From the NCBI GenBank assembly GCA_037044905.1, contig JBAOKB010000144.1, forward strand, positions 1,426,001-1,490,000: a stretch of DNA of 64,000 nucleotides. The letters are read 5' to 3'. Below are positions 48,179-59,945 of this stretch, piece by piece (position 1 is the stretch's first letter; every line of letters begins with the position of its first letter). Made by a program: the position numbers and the translations under genes. This DNA comes from Hortaea werneckii (taxonomy: Eukaryota; Ascomycota; Dothideomycetes; Mycosphaerellales; Teratosphaeriaceae). The notes below the pieces were generated by a model. That model ran no database searches. It had not been told where the DNA came from and saw only the letters and a program-made list of their open reading frames with translations.

Positions 48179-49675
48179 ATGACTTCCTTCGCAGTACTTG
48201 CTTTGCTCGCCACGAGCGCACTGAGCGCGCCGACCCAGGAGTCATCTGCGATCAAAGTGCCTCTTCCTGAGCGAAAGCTGTTCCAGCGTGCTACAGGCGA
48301 TGTGAGTCAATCACACGATCATTTCGAGAACCTGAATAGTAGTTTTAATCTCCAATCATAGGTCGACGCTTCCAGCTTCATGGGCCACTTAAACTATACC
48401 ATTCAGAAGTACAGTGGACAAGCACTCAAATCATACAATGGTGGTGTTGCGGACATTCTGAAACGCCAGAAGTAAGCTGTTTGATTTCTAGCGGTAGCAG
48501 CGTGCAATACTGATGAGGATATAGTGCCGAAGAACAATTAACCGATCAGGTTCAGCAAGGCGAAGACGAACTGTACTATGGCCCTGGAACAGTTGGCGGC
48601 CAGTCAGGGTTTACCTTTGACTTCGATACGGGTTCATCTGACACAGTAAGTAGATTCGTTGTGTCAACTGTTGACAAAGAGCATCATCTCCTGACCTCTA
48701 ATTCTAGTTCGTCCCTGGTCCCAACTGCGGCATGGCCCAAGGATGTTCAGGTAATGTCCATTATCAAAACACCGGGCAAGATGAGGGTAACACGACCTCT
48801 GTTACATACGGCTCTGGCATGATCACTGGTGAAAACTACTTCGACACGGTTACAGTGGCCGGCCTGACTGCGAAGCACCAAAATGTAATCTCCCTCACCC
48901 AGGCGCAAGGGTTCTCCGGATCGGCCTCAAACAGCCTAATGGGCATGGGCTTCCAGTCAATTGCCAGCAGCGGACAGCCGCCTTACTTCAAGACACTTAT
49001 CGATGAAGGCACCGTCACCAACAAGGAGTTCAGCTTCTACCTCGGCAGCGCTGCGAGCGGCACCCAAGGCAAAAGCGAGCTGACTCTCGGAGGCCGTGAC
49101 AAGAGCAAGTTCACTGGTACCCCAACCAAGATCGCCGTATCCACACCAGGCTACTGGCAAATCCCCTTGACGGCGTCAAGGTGAACAACTTCCAAGACCC
49201 TATCGACCAGCTGGCCGACAAGGGCCAAGCCGCCATCGACACCGGAACCACCATCATCCTCGCACCGCTAGCCGCAGCAGCCACCATCTTCGCACGCATT
49301 CCCGGCTCAGTCCCCATCCCCCTCGAGCTGATCAACGGCGCGCTCGAACCGCTCCTCTTCGCCTACCCGTGCGCCGAGAACCCCAACGTCGCCATCACCT
49401 TCGGCGGGAAGGACTTCGCCATCAACTCCAAGGACTTCAACTTTGGCCGACTCACACCGGACTTTGCCGAGTTCCTGGGCAACAACACTCTTTCTGACGT
49501 GCTCAACTCGGCATCCTACTGCCTGGCTTCGATTGCGGCCTTCGACATCCGACCTCAGGAGAATCTTTATGTTGTCGGTGATGCGTTCTTGAAGAATTGG
49601 TATTCGATCTATAGCTATGATGGTGCCAACGGCAAGCCCTCTGTTAGTTTTGCGAAGGCGGTTGGTAATCAGTAA
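48179..49675 (+). CDS. secreted pepsin-type aspartic protease
   Basis: Extracellular A1-family endopeptidase. Exons 48179-48301, 48362-48471, 48525-48645 and 48708-49675, introns of 60, 53 and 62 bp. Signal peptide SFAVLALLATSALSA, then a propeptide ending around LKRQ, a possible dibasic maturation point. Both catalytic aspartates are present: DFDTGSSDTF and AIDTGTTII. The flap region is seen as VTYGSGMITG. One missing G at about 49168-49170 (ctt|gac) shifts the frame before the second catalytic aspartate; reading across it gives PLDGVKVNNF. About 440 residues. The sequence is near that of fungal endothiapepsin-like and candidapepsin-like enzymes. Confidence 0.88.
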
Positions 49676-50192
49676 ATGCTTGGGAGGGACTTATGGCTTT
49701 TCAGTACGGCTTAGTTAGCAATGATGTACGTAAGGCCCGACGTCCTTTGGGGAGGGTGAAGATGATTCCAAATTGTCTTTGTCTGTGAGAAGACCGGGAA
49801 GGCACTTTTCATCATCGAAAGCTCTGCGCTTTTATGCCTTGACGGCCTTCTAAAAAGAATTATCGTCTACTACGTAATGATTAGACAGCGCGTGAATGAA
49901 TACCGTGTTGCTTAATGCGCCCGCGCTTTTGTTGCAATGTCTCCCTTGCGCTTCCCTCGCTTCGCATCCAGCTACTGATATGAATAATCCTTTTCAGCGA
50001 CCGGTAACATTGCCAGGACACTCCAGACTCCATACAAGTCGGCGAAGAAGCTCCCCGAAGATGACTGCGACTCAACTTGGTCTCCAAGTGACTCTCAATG
50101 CCACTCAAGGCCGTCTTCAGAACTTCTGATCCGCAAGCCAGACGATATCAAGTCTAACAACCCAGATCTTCCGCGAAGTACACCGACTACTT
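49676..50192. other. convergent intergenic region
   Basis: Between the protease (+) and the bHLH factor (-). Nothing identified. Confidence 0.6.
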
Positions 50193-52414
50193 TCAAGGCT
50201 TTTCAGACACCGGACTCGCACTATCAGCAGTCTTCTCACCATTCTGTTCAGCAACCGGAGGAGACTCCTGACTACCTCCGCCCAACTGCTGCTTCAACGC
50301 AGCATTCTCAGCTATGACCGCCGCCATCTGCTCCTGCATGGCCCGGATGTAGACATTAGCCGACTCGACCGTCGCGGCTTTACTGCTGTTACTCTTGACA
50401 GCAGCCTCTTTGCTCTTCTCGAGATCGGCTTCAGCCGCTGCCGCTGCTTCGGGGCTGTCGTCGTTGCTGTTGCTCTTGTCTTTGCTAGGCTTACCGTTGC
50501 TACCTTGGGGAGCAAGGACTGCATTTCCTTCAGAGCATCGTTGATCCGATTTCGTCGGCCTTGCTCTGCCACCTTATGAGATGTTCGTTTTGATGTGAGC
50601 CCCGTGGAGAGGGAGTCGGGGTATTTCACGCCCGGCAGTTGATTGCCTTCGAGGAGGTTCTGATAATTGGACTTTGATGCAAGGAGTAGAGCGTGCTGCG
50701 GCGAGTGCAGAGGTGCTGTAGATGTCGTTAGGAACCGTGAATGAGCAGATGGGTGGGCATGACACTTACTTCCTTCAGGTAGGAGCGGCTTTATACTGGG
50801 CGAAATCTTTGGACGGATGGCAGGCGACGCGACGCCGTTCGGACGAACACTGCTTCGCCTTCTGCTACTCACGTCGCTCCTAGATTCAGACCGAGCCTCC
50901 TTCAGAAGGTGGCCAGGGGCGCTTCCATTCATTGGTGATCCGGCTGCTGGGCTTTCTACTGCAGAAGTATTCCGAGTCGACGATGGTGTACTGGACGGGC
51001 CAAGCTTTGGTGTTTTGCGTGCGGACATGCGAGGCGTACTCTGACCCGACGCGCTGGCGGTGTGCATCGAGGTATCAATCTGAGTAGGGGAAGGCTTTCG
51101 AGAAGTCTGATCAGCCGCGGCCGGGAGCTGGAGGTCATCGAGGCCATCAGCATCAATACCTCCGGTACCTTCGGAGATACGTCCGCTGGCCTGCTGCTGG
51201 GTGCTTGAAGTAGAGAGTATGGACTTAGGAGTCGCAGCAGAGCCTGGGGTGTCAACTTTGCCGCTTCGCCGCTGAGGATTGATCGCTGGTGATGGATTGA
51301 CACTTGAAGCAGGCCGAGGCGGTGGGCCCATCACTGACCCACTTGCAGGTTCTGGACTTGTACTGCCCTCTTCGGAGCCAGCAGTCGCGGCCATTTGGAC
51401 TGCACGCTGACTAGTAGATTTGGAAGCAGATTGGGCTACCTCCCTCGTCTCAGCTTGCGATTCATCGCTAGATGTCATGACTTGGGAGAGTCTGCCTGAC
51501 TTGCGCTTTTGAGGTTTCTGTATCGGACTCTGTTTGACTTTGTTGCCGGCAGTGACACCCCTCGGAGTCGCAGGCTTCCGTCTGCCTTTCCGGGGCTGCG
51601 ATACTGCTGATTCTGGTAGACTCAAGGCTTCGCCCATCGCCACATCGCCGTTCAGATCGATGGGCGATGTCGCACTGGAGCTTGGCGCTGTGCTCGGGTT
51701 GGTGAAGAAACCCTGTAAATACTGCTGCGGCGCATGTGGTTGCATGTTACCACCGTTCTGAGCATGCAGCAGAGGCGATGTCAAGGGGGAGAAGTAAGCT
51801 CCTGGAGTCGCAAAGTCTGAGTTCAAAGGGTACTGTGGTGTGCAAGCCGGCGACATCATCGGCGTAAATGTCATTGCGTCGTCTTTTCGTGGTCCATATC
51901 GCTGGTCCAACATCGCACGTTGCTGTTGGTCGGCATGACCTTGTTGGTTCATGAAACGACCTACCTCGCCATGTAATTCATAGCTGTTCGGGGTCGGCGG
52001 CACCCCATGTCCGGAGAGATAACTAGGCTGCGACTGATATTGGAACTGTTGCGGAGGCTGATTAAATGCTTGTAGCATCGTCGACTGCTGTATTGAGTCG
52101 ACCCCGAAATGATCGGTCCCAGACGGCTTCCCAATATGTTGCTGCCCAGCATTCTGATGCGCTCCAAACTGTCCAAAATCCTGTGCCTGTGGTCCCGTCT
52201 GTATACCAGCTTGACCTACGTCGGTGAATGACGTGGTATGGTGTGAGAGTTGAGGCACATTCTGCACCTGCTGATCACCATATGGCTCATCAAAGTTGAT
52301 ATCGATATCGCCAAAATCCAGGAAGTTGTCCAGAGCGTCGAGATCGCCCGAGATGCCCGCCAGTGGATCCAACTGCTGCTCCTGTTGCGCCCACGGCTGC
52401 CCTGAATTGTCCAT
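50193..52414 (-). CDS. NUC-1/Pho4-type bHLH transcription factor
   Basis: Likely activator of phosphate-acquisition genes, like Neurospora NUC-1 and yeast Pho4, which bind CACGTG. A long Gln/Ser/Pro-rich regulatory part precedes the bHLH near the C-terminus. The basic region is KRTSHKVAEQGRRNRIND, with the His, Glu and Arg that read CACGTG, followed by helix 1 ALKEMQSLL. A 54 bp intron (50716-50769) precedes it. One missing base at about 50507-50515, in the loop, moves helix 2 and a heptad-like tail (VYIRAMQEQMAAVIAENAAL) into another frame that ends at 50193. The start at 52414 is the first plausible ATG; 52444 is an alternative. About 725 residues. Confidence 0.85.
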
Positions 52415-53932
52415 TGTCCTTGACTTGATCTTTGCGCGACACAAGACGGCTTTCTAATCGTGCGATCTCAGCCGAGGCGGTGGGTATAGGCCGGGAGGCT
52501 GTCGTCCGGTCGAAGGGGCCGCAGGTGGCACGATGGCGACCTGCGTCGTCAGGATGATAACGGCCGCTCGATCCAGCATTCACTTGCACTCAACGACGAA
52601 AAGAATAATGTCGCTTGATTGTTTCGCTGTCGGCCTCGTCGCGTAGGTATGTTCCTTGATTCCAGCGCGCCCACCGGGAAAAAACTACAGTTGCGGCGGG
52701 TCTAAAGCTTCACATGCAATTCACGACCCGCGCCGGGTAAGAGTGAGGTCGGAAGTTATCGATTGTCACTGGGCTCAGCACGACCGCACGGCCTCTCTTC
52801 GCCCACTTTCACTCCACACACAGACCGAAGTGACCGAGGCCACTAACCAAGCTTAGTAGTGCGCGGAGCATGGCGAGGTTGGAAAATGGTAAAGTGCCTT
52901 CCACCAGTTCAAGCACCTTCCTCTATTTCACGCTGCCAAACGATGGAAATGCATATCGAAGGCGGGGCGAACGGGATACTGTACTGTGCCGCATGAGTGA
53001 CCTGCCAGGTCTTGCATGTCTCGGTACTTGATCGCTGAAGACGAAATTGCCCCCAAAACCCCGCCTGTTGTTGAGAGGGCCGCTAAATTGATTGGTTCCC
53101 GAATCAACGGGCGGTCCCCAAAGAGCTAAAAAGAACGGGCCGGACGCACCTTTTGATTGTGACCAACCTGCCTCTGTCATACCCCCTCTGGAAAAAAATG
53201 TACTGGAAGCTTGAGGATTGGGGACCTAGCAAGAGCAAAGTCACAGTGCCTAGGAGGTAGGTCAAAGTAGCTTAACTCTTCGCAACAAATCTGTATAAGG
53301 TTCCTACCATTCAGCTCCATGGCCTATTTCACCCGGGATCACGCGTTGTCGGACGAATGGCATCCCCATCTCCTCGGCCAGTGTTCATGGACGTCAGTCT
53401 TGCTAGCAACCTTTTCTTTTGTGCTTGCACGCAAATCCTGCTTCACTTGCTCTTTGCGAGCACATCTCTCCCGTGAACGACTGCGTCGCACGCAGCAATG
53501 TGTTCCAGCTGTGGAAGTCAAAGTTTATATGAGAGTTCATGTTTTGGGCCAGTTTCACCAAACCAGATTTGGTTTAAAGACTTAGCGTGCACCGAGGATG
53601 TACTTGAATACTTAGATTGAGTAATGAAATTATACTAGGCACTGAACATGGCCTTATGAAAATGGCATTATAGCTCGGCTACTGGTACATCGATCTCGCC
53701 TCCCTTCCCTTTCCGCTTTCCTTGCTCGCCGCCTAACTCGCGGAAACGGACCTTGAATTTGGGTACTGTGTTTCAAAGAAGTAATTAAAGTAAGAACAAA
53801 GAGGGCTGCCAGAATGTGTAAATAAAGGACGTATAGCCTCCCCGAACCGCTTGAACGCCGTTGCTATGAACATGTGTAGACACAGGGGAGGAGAGGCTGT
53901 GTGGGTTGAAAGTGCTTTTGCTGATGCCAATC
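52415..53932. other. intergenic, no gene identified
   Basis: Upstream of the bHLH factor and downstream of the G-gamma gene. A CCTAGGAGGTAGG motif near 53250. Long 5' region is common for regulators of this kind. Confidence 0.55.
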
Positions 53933-54319
53933 CTACATGACGGTGCAGCATCCGCCTTGCTGTTGTGGCGCGTATGGGTCGTCGCGCTTGTCGACCTAGT
54001 AAGAGTTCAGCATACATCATCGGTAGATAGGCCTGCCAGATACATACCGTGCCCCAGCGGCTTGGCACCATGAAGTCCTTAGGCTCCTTGTCTGTGAAAG
54101 CGATGAGGCTGGCCAATAGTTAGCGCTGAACTGCAATCAAATAGGCCTTAACTCAGAGACATACTCCATAGCGGCCTCAGAGACTGGTATCCGTCTCCTA
54201 GCAAGGTCTTCCTGCAGCCTCTGGTTCAGCTCGGTAAGCCGCCTAAGCTTCAGCTCGGCCATTGACTGCTTCTTGCTCTTGCCATTGTCATTGTTCCGAA
54301 TCTCGTATGGCGCCGACAT
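53933..54319 (-). CDS. heterotrimeric G-protein gamma subunit
   Basis: Partner of G-beta at the plasma membrane in pheromone and nutrient signalling. Three small exons (54165-54319, 54048-54108, 53933-53995) with introns of 56 and 52 bp give 92 residues, the family size. The N-terminal helix QSMAELKLRRLTELNQRLQEDLARR forms the coiled coil with G-beta. The middle has the family element FMVPSRWGT. The C-terminus is GGCCTVM: a CaaX box (CTVM) for farnesylation next to a cysteine suitable for palmitoylation. All junctions are in frame and there is no frame break. Only exon 1 is visible as an open frame, which makes the gene easy to miss. Confidence 0.92.
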
Positions 54320-55911
54320 GATGGTGCTTCGTGGTTCGCCGTTCGGGCGAAGGGGTCAAAGTGATATGAATGCGAGGATGAGGCGCGGAGCTCGCGGACG
54401 TCAGTTTGGTCGTGTGGTGGTGATGGCGGGATTATATGCGGGCCCCACGTGCGAGGTATATTATCGTGTGCGCGAGGTGATGCGCTGGCGCGAGAATGTT
54501 GGTGCTGTTTTCGGAGCGGCGGTTGATGCTGTCTTTAGATGCTGCTGCGGTGTGATGGCAAGATATGCGACCAATGCCTATCTACGGCGCGATCAGTCGC
54601 CCGCTTGACATGGCCGTAGTTTGGGTCTGTGTGACAAACCTCTGCAAGTGCCTGACGGATCAGCACATGCGACTGCCGCAACCCTCCTGACCCTGACGCC
54701 CTGGCGAGGATGGCGGCCGGGCGCGTTCAGGCTCGGTCGGTAAGGGGTGACGGGGCCACGCGGTGGGGCGGAGAGACTCGTCGTCGAAGGGCGGAACGAG
54801 CGTCTGGCGTGGTGGTGAATGGCGGGCACGAGCTTGACGTGCTGGCCACTGGCTTGGGTTTCTGCTACAATGGAGATGTGGGAGCACGGCAGCACACGGA
54901 CCTGAAGCGGATCTTGAAGCGAGCCACCTGCCTCTCGAGCCTTTGAGCTTCACCCCGAGCGCCAGCCAGCACCCTTGCCAAAACAGGAAAGGAGAGGATA
55001 GGGAAGCTTGGCACCGCGGTTGACCCCGTCGTCTGTTGGTCTTCACCGACTGTTCTTATGCACGCCATTGCGCATTAGCAACTGACAGACGATACCTTGA
55101 CATACCCTTATCCTTCCGCAGTAATATGTATTGAATTAGCACTGCAGAACTACCACACATGTCATGCTCTCGTTAGAGGAATCATGTTGTCATTGCACTT
55201 GTAGCACCGCGGTAACGCCCTGTCTATCATAGACAGAAATGTGCCCAGGTATGCATTGTTTTGGTACAAGTATAGTAGTTGCAATGTCCTTTAGCTTACT
55301 TTACATACACTTCGTTTTCGTCCGCAAGCACACTGGCTCCCCTCTCTCCCAGACCCTCGCAGCCAATGTCTGATCCGCCAGAGATACTTGACATTACGCC
55401 ATACTACTTCGTTGCTCTCGGGCTATGGGCAAAGCCTAGATCTCGTCCCCTTTTGCCCAACTTACAATCATCATTCTTTATTAGAGGAAGTCCTTGCGTT
55501 CGTAGACAAAAGCTACAATGCCTTTTCTTCTGAAGCTAGTAACACATTCTGAAGCCGAAAATCTAGATTGCAAAACCCTACATAGTAATTCTGACGTTCA
55601 GTTGCCAAATTTGTTCCAGCTGATGTGGCTTAAGGTTCCATGGAAGTTCCTGCTTCGGGCGGGTTTGGAAGGAGTCGCTGATGCCTGAGGCAAATTGGCT
55701 CAGTCGGCTGCTTCCGCCTACCACCGTCCGCACTTCGTGAGATATTGTCTCCGCGAACTTTGCTGGGGCAAAAGAGGATTGCAGCATCATCGCGCATCCC
55801 ACCACCGCTCTCGCGCATCCCCCAAAACGCCGTCAACTACACTACGCTACAGAATTTGCGAAGACGGCCTGAGCGAAACCAATACCGACCAGCCCACGGG
55901 CGCCGCCCAAC
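54320..55911. other. intergenic, divergent promoter
   Basis: About 1.6 kb between the G-gamma (-) and eIF3a (+) genes. GC-rich frames on both strands but no motif that I recognise. Confidence 0.55.
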
Positions 55912-58900
55912 ATGCCTCCTCCGCCCCAGTAAGCCAAGCCGTGTCTCACCTCATGTGACCGGCGGATATGCGTACTAACACCTCTTGTCTTTAGTATCAA
56001 GCCTGAGAATGTGCTCAAGAGAGCGCAGGAACTCATTGGCGTTAACCAGCAGCAAGCCGCGCTGTCGGTCCTCCACGAACATGTCACCTCGAAGCGGACC
56101 AGGAACAGCACTATCGCCAGCCTTGAGCCGGTGATGCTGCTTTCGTCGAACTTTGTGTAGACCTTAGGAAAGGAAAGTCGGCCAAGGATGGTCTGTACAA
56201 CTACAAGAACACGAGTCAAAACACGAACGTTGCGACCATCGAGCTGGTTTTCCGGAGATTCATCGAGTTGGCGGAACAGAAGGTGAAAGAGGCTCAGTCG
56301 AAGGCCGATGAGGTGTCTGGCGCTGGCGAGACTAAGGAAGGTGAAGAGGCCGGTCTGAAGGATGTGGGCGACTTGGAGGCTATCGAGACCCCGGAGTCTA
56401 TCTTGCTGTCTACCGTCTCCGGCGAGCAGTCCAAGGACAGGACGGACCGTGCCATTGTCACGCCCTGGTTGAAGTTCCTCTGGGAGACCTACAGGACCGT
56501 GCTGGACATCTTCAAGAACAACGCGCGTCTAGAAGTCATGTACCAGACCACTGCCCACCAAGCGTTCGACTTCTGCAAGCGCTACACGCGTAAGACCGAA
56601 TTCCGCAGGCTTTGCGAGTTGCTCCGCAACCACCTCCAGAACGCGGCCAAGTATTCGCAGCAGGTTCACGCCATTAACTTGAGCGACCCTGAGACACTGC
56701 AGCGTCATCTTGACACCCGTTTCGAACAGCTGAATGTTGCTGTCGAGTTGGAGCTTTGGCAGGAAGCTTTCAAGTCTGTGGAGGACATCCACACCCTTTT
56801 GAGCTTGTCGAAGAGGCAGCCGAAGAACTCAATGATGGCCACCTACTTTGAGCGTCTGACTCGTATCTTCCTTGTCAGCGAGAACTACCTTTTCCACGCT
56901 GCTGCTTGGAGCCGCTACTACAACCTTCTCAGCTTGGCCTCTCGCTCAGTTGCCGCTGGCGCATCCAAGAAGGACAACCCAACCAACATCAGCGATGCGG
57001 ATTTGTCAAAGGCTGCCAGCTTTGTCCTGCTGTCCGCTCTGGCCATCCCCGTCATCAGCACCACACGCTCCCGTGGTGCCCTCGTCGATGTTGACGCTGC
57101 GCGTAACTCGAAGAATGCTAGGCTCACCAACTTGCTTGGCATGAACACGCCTCCGTCGCGTTCCATCTTGTTCAAGGATCTTTCGAACAAGGACATTCTG
57201 CAGCGCGCTCGCCCAGAAATTCGCAGCCTTTACAACATCTTGGAGACTGACTTCCACCCCAAGTCTATCTGCGAGAAGGTGTCGCCCGTCCTTTCACAGA
57301 TTGGTGCTGACGAGGAGCTTCGCAAGTACGTGGTTCCATTGCAGCAGGTTATCCTGACGCGTCTCTTCCAGCAGCTGTCCCAGGTGTACACCGATGTCAA
57401 GCTGGAGGACGTTCTTGCCCTGGCCAAGTTCCCCGATCCCTTCCAAGTGTCTGCTTCCACCATTGAGAAGTTCATCATGAACGGTTGCAAGAAGGGCGAC
57501 CTGTCTATTCGCATTGACCACTCCACTGGCATTCTCACCTTCGACCAAGATGTGTTCTCGTCCTCGAAGGCTCTCCACCCAGGCTCAGCTGCCGGCTCTG
57601 CTGAAGCTGATGGCAGCTCTGTGCAACGTTTGCAGAGCACGCCGTCTGAGATTGTGCGCACACAGCTTTCTCGCCTGTCGAAGGCACTTTACCTGGCTGT
57701 CCAATATGTGGACCCATCTTTCAACGAGGACAGACAGAAGCTCAAGCTCGCTGCTCTCAAGCGTGCTGAGGCTGGAGCTGAGAAGGAGCACATGGAGCTG
57801 GTCAGCCGTCGTGACACCATTCAGAAGAAGAAGGAGAGCGTCGCAAGCGCGCAAGCCGCTAGACAGCGCGAGGAGGAGCAGAAGCGCAAGTTGAAGCAGC
57901 AAGAGCTGCAGGCCGCTGAGACTGAGCGTCTCGCGCAAGAAGCGAAGGATCGTGATGAGCGTAGGATCCAAGCCGAGCGCAAGCGTGTGCAGCGCGAAGA
58001 GGCCGAGAAGCAGCTCAAGGAGCTCAAGCGCGGAGTCAAGGGTGTCGACATTTCGGGTATTGACATTGACGAGCTGGACTCGGGTCGCATCCGTATGCTC
58101 AAGCTTCAAGCTTTGGAGCGCGAGAAGAACGAGATGTCTGACAAGCTCAAGACCACTGGAAAGCGGATCGACCACTTGGAGCGTGCTTACCGTCGCGAGG
58201 AAATCAAGCATTTGGGCGAGGACTACGCTGCCCAGCGTGAGAAGGATCAGAAGTCATATGAAGCCTTTAAGAACGAGACTCTGCAGACAGCAGAGCAGAA
58301 GCACAAGGAGGACGTCGCGATCAAGCACCGCCTCAGCCGCCTCGTACCAACATACGAGTCTTTCAAGAAGACGATCACAAACCAGCGCCATGCAGACTTT
58401 GAAAAGCGCCGCCGCGCCGCCGAGCGTGAGCTCGAGCAGAAGATGGAGCAGCGCCGCCGTGACGTGCGCGAGCAGAAGGCCGCGGAGCGTCGCCGTGCAC
58501 AGGAGGAGGAGCGCTTCCGTCGTGAGGAGGAAGAGAGAGCCGCTCGTGAAGCCGAGGAGGCCGAGCGCGCCGCCGAGGAGAAGAAGCAGAAGGACGCTGA
58601 AGCCAAGGCTGAGGCAGAGAGCAGAAGGCAAGAGCGTGCTGAAGCAGCCAGAAAGCAGATGGAGCGTGAGGCTGAAGCCGAGAGGAAGATGAAGGAGCGC
58701 AAGATGGGCGGTGGTGCGCCATCTGCAGGCCCCACCAGATCTTTCGAGGGCATGCGCCGTGGCCCGGCCGAGGAGGCTCCTGCTGCACCTTCTGCTGGTG
58801 GTCCACCAAGACTGGCTCTGCAAGGCCAGTCGGGCAAGCCAAGCTGGCGTGAGCGTGAGGCCATGAGACAGAGCGGACAGCTCCCTGCCGAGTCTGCTGC

Positions 58901-59201
58901 TCCTCCTGCTGCCCCAGCCGCAGATGCGCGAGTCGCCACTGAGGAGGCCGCCATGCCGAAGAGGAGCGGCTATATTCCACCTGCGCTCAGGGGCAACGCG
59001 TCTGGCGCCGGCGAGAGCATGCCGCCTGAGCCGCCAAAGGAGAGGCCTGCCGGTGACCGATGGAGACCGAGACGGCCAGCTGAGGGCGAGAGAAGCGAGA
59101 GCCCGGCAGGTGCTAGCGGTGGTGCATACAGGCCACCAGGCTCGCGTGGCGCGGCGGGCGGTGCCAGCGGTGGTGCCTACCGTCCTCCAGGCCGCCGTTA
59201 A
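55912..59201 (+). CDS. translation initiation factor eIF3 subunit a
   Basis: Largest scaffold of eIF3, which loads mRNA and initiator tRNA on the 40S subunit. A 17 bp first exon (55912-55928, MPPPP and part of a histidine), a 66 bp intron, then exon 2 to 59201. Starts PENVLKRAQELIGVNQQQAAL, the family N-terminus. A TPR/PCI-type helical region follows (VELELWQEAFKSVEDIHTLL; RAYRREEIKHLGED later in the coiled part), then a long Lys/Glu/Arg helix (spectrin-like) and a Gly/Pro/Arg-rich tail with two copies of GGAYRPPG. One missing T near 56140-56143 (ctttcgtc) breaks the frame at EPVMLL|FVELCVD. About 1065 residues. Confidence 0.93.
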
Positions 59202-59945
59202 GTGACGTATGTTAATGGGTTTACAGTGAAAGCATGGGTTTCATGGTGGGTATTATGAGGAGATGCCAGTCAGGCAGGGCGTTATAGTTCTTGGCCTTCA
59301 GTATAAATATGCAGTTCATTTACGAGCTTGTCTTCGTCTAGTCCTTTCACATGTAACCATTTATTGCTGAATGTTGAATCCTGCCGGCTCTTCGAGCTCT
59401 CACTTGACTGCCGCTCGGCATGGAAAGCGACGCTAGCACTCTGATTGGCTGACCCTGCGTTCCTGCGCTCCCTGGGCGGAGACATCACATCGCGCCATGT
59501 CTCGCTGTACCTTTCGGGGATGCACTTGTCATTCACATCCAACTTACAGTACACTCTTATGCTTGGCTGAGGTTTGACTGTGTAGCAATCGAGAGTGCAT
59601 CGAACGATATCTGCTACGTTGTACGCACGAGTCAGAGACTACATCGATAACGACACCCCGACGTCGCGATAAGGATCCCCGCAGCCGCTGCCACGTACTC
59701 CACCGAGGGGCTGGATGGTTGATGTCAGGATATAGCCGCAGTAACAGGGCTACAGCAAACGTCGAGAAGCGCGGCATACACCACATTGTCGAGCATCAGA
59801 GCATCAGAGCGGATTGTTAAGGCGCTCAACCCGTAGACTGGCGGCTGCACACTCTAGCATGATCTCCACCGTAGTACGATAGCCATTCGAGCCATCACTC
59901 CACACACATTTAACCTTCTGAGGCCGACGATATAAGATTGGCGCG
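59202..59945. other. intergenic
   Basis: Between eIF3a and the septin-like gene, both on the + strand. Nothing identified. Confidence 0.6.

Noticed and set aside
58247..58954. Antisense frames of over 200 codons in eIF3a
   Set aside because: Shadows of the highly biased Lys/Glu/Arg helix; Ser/Leu-rich with no motif.
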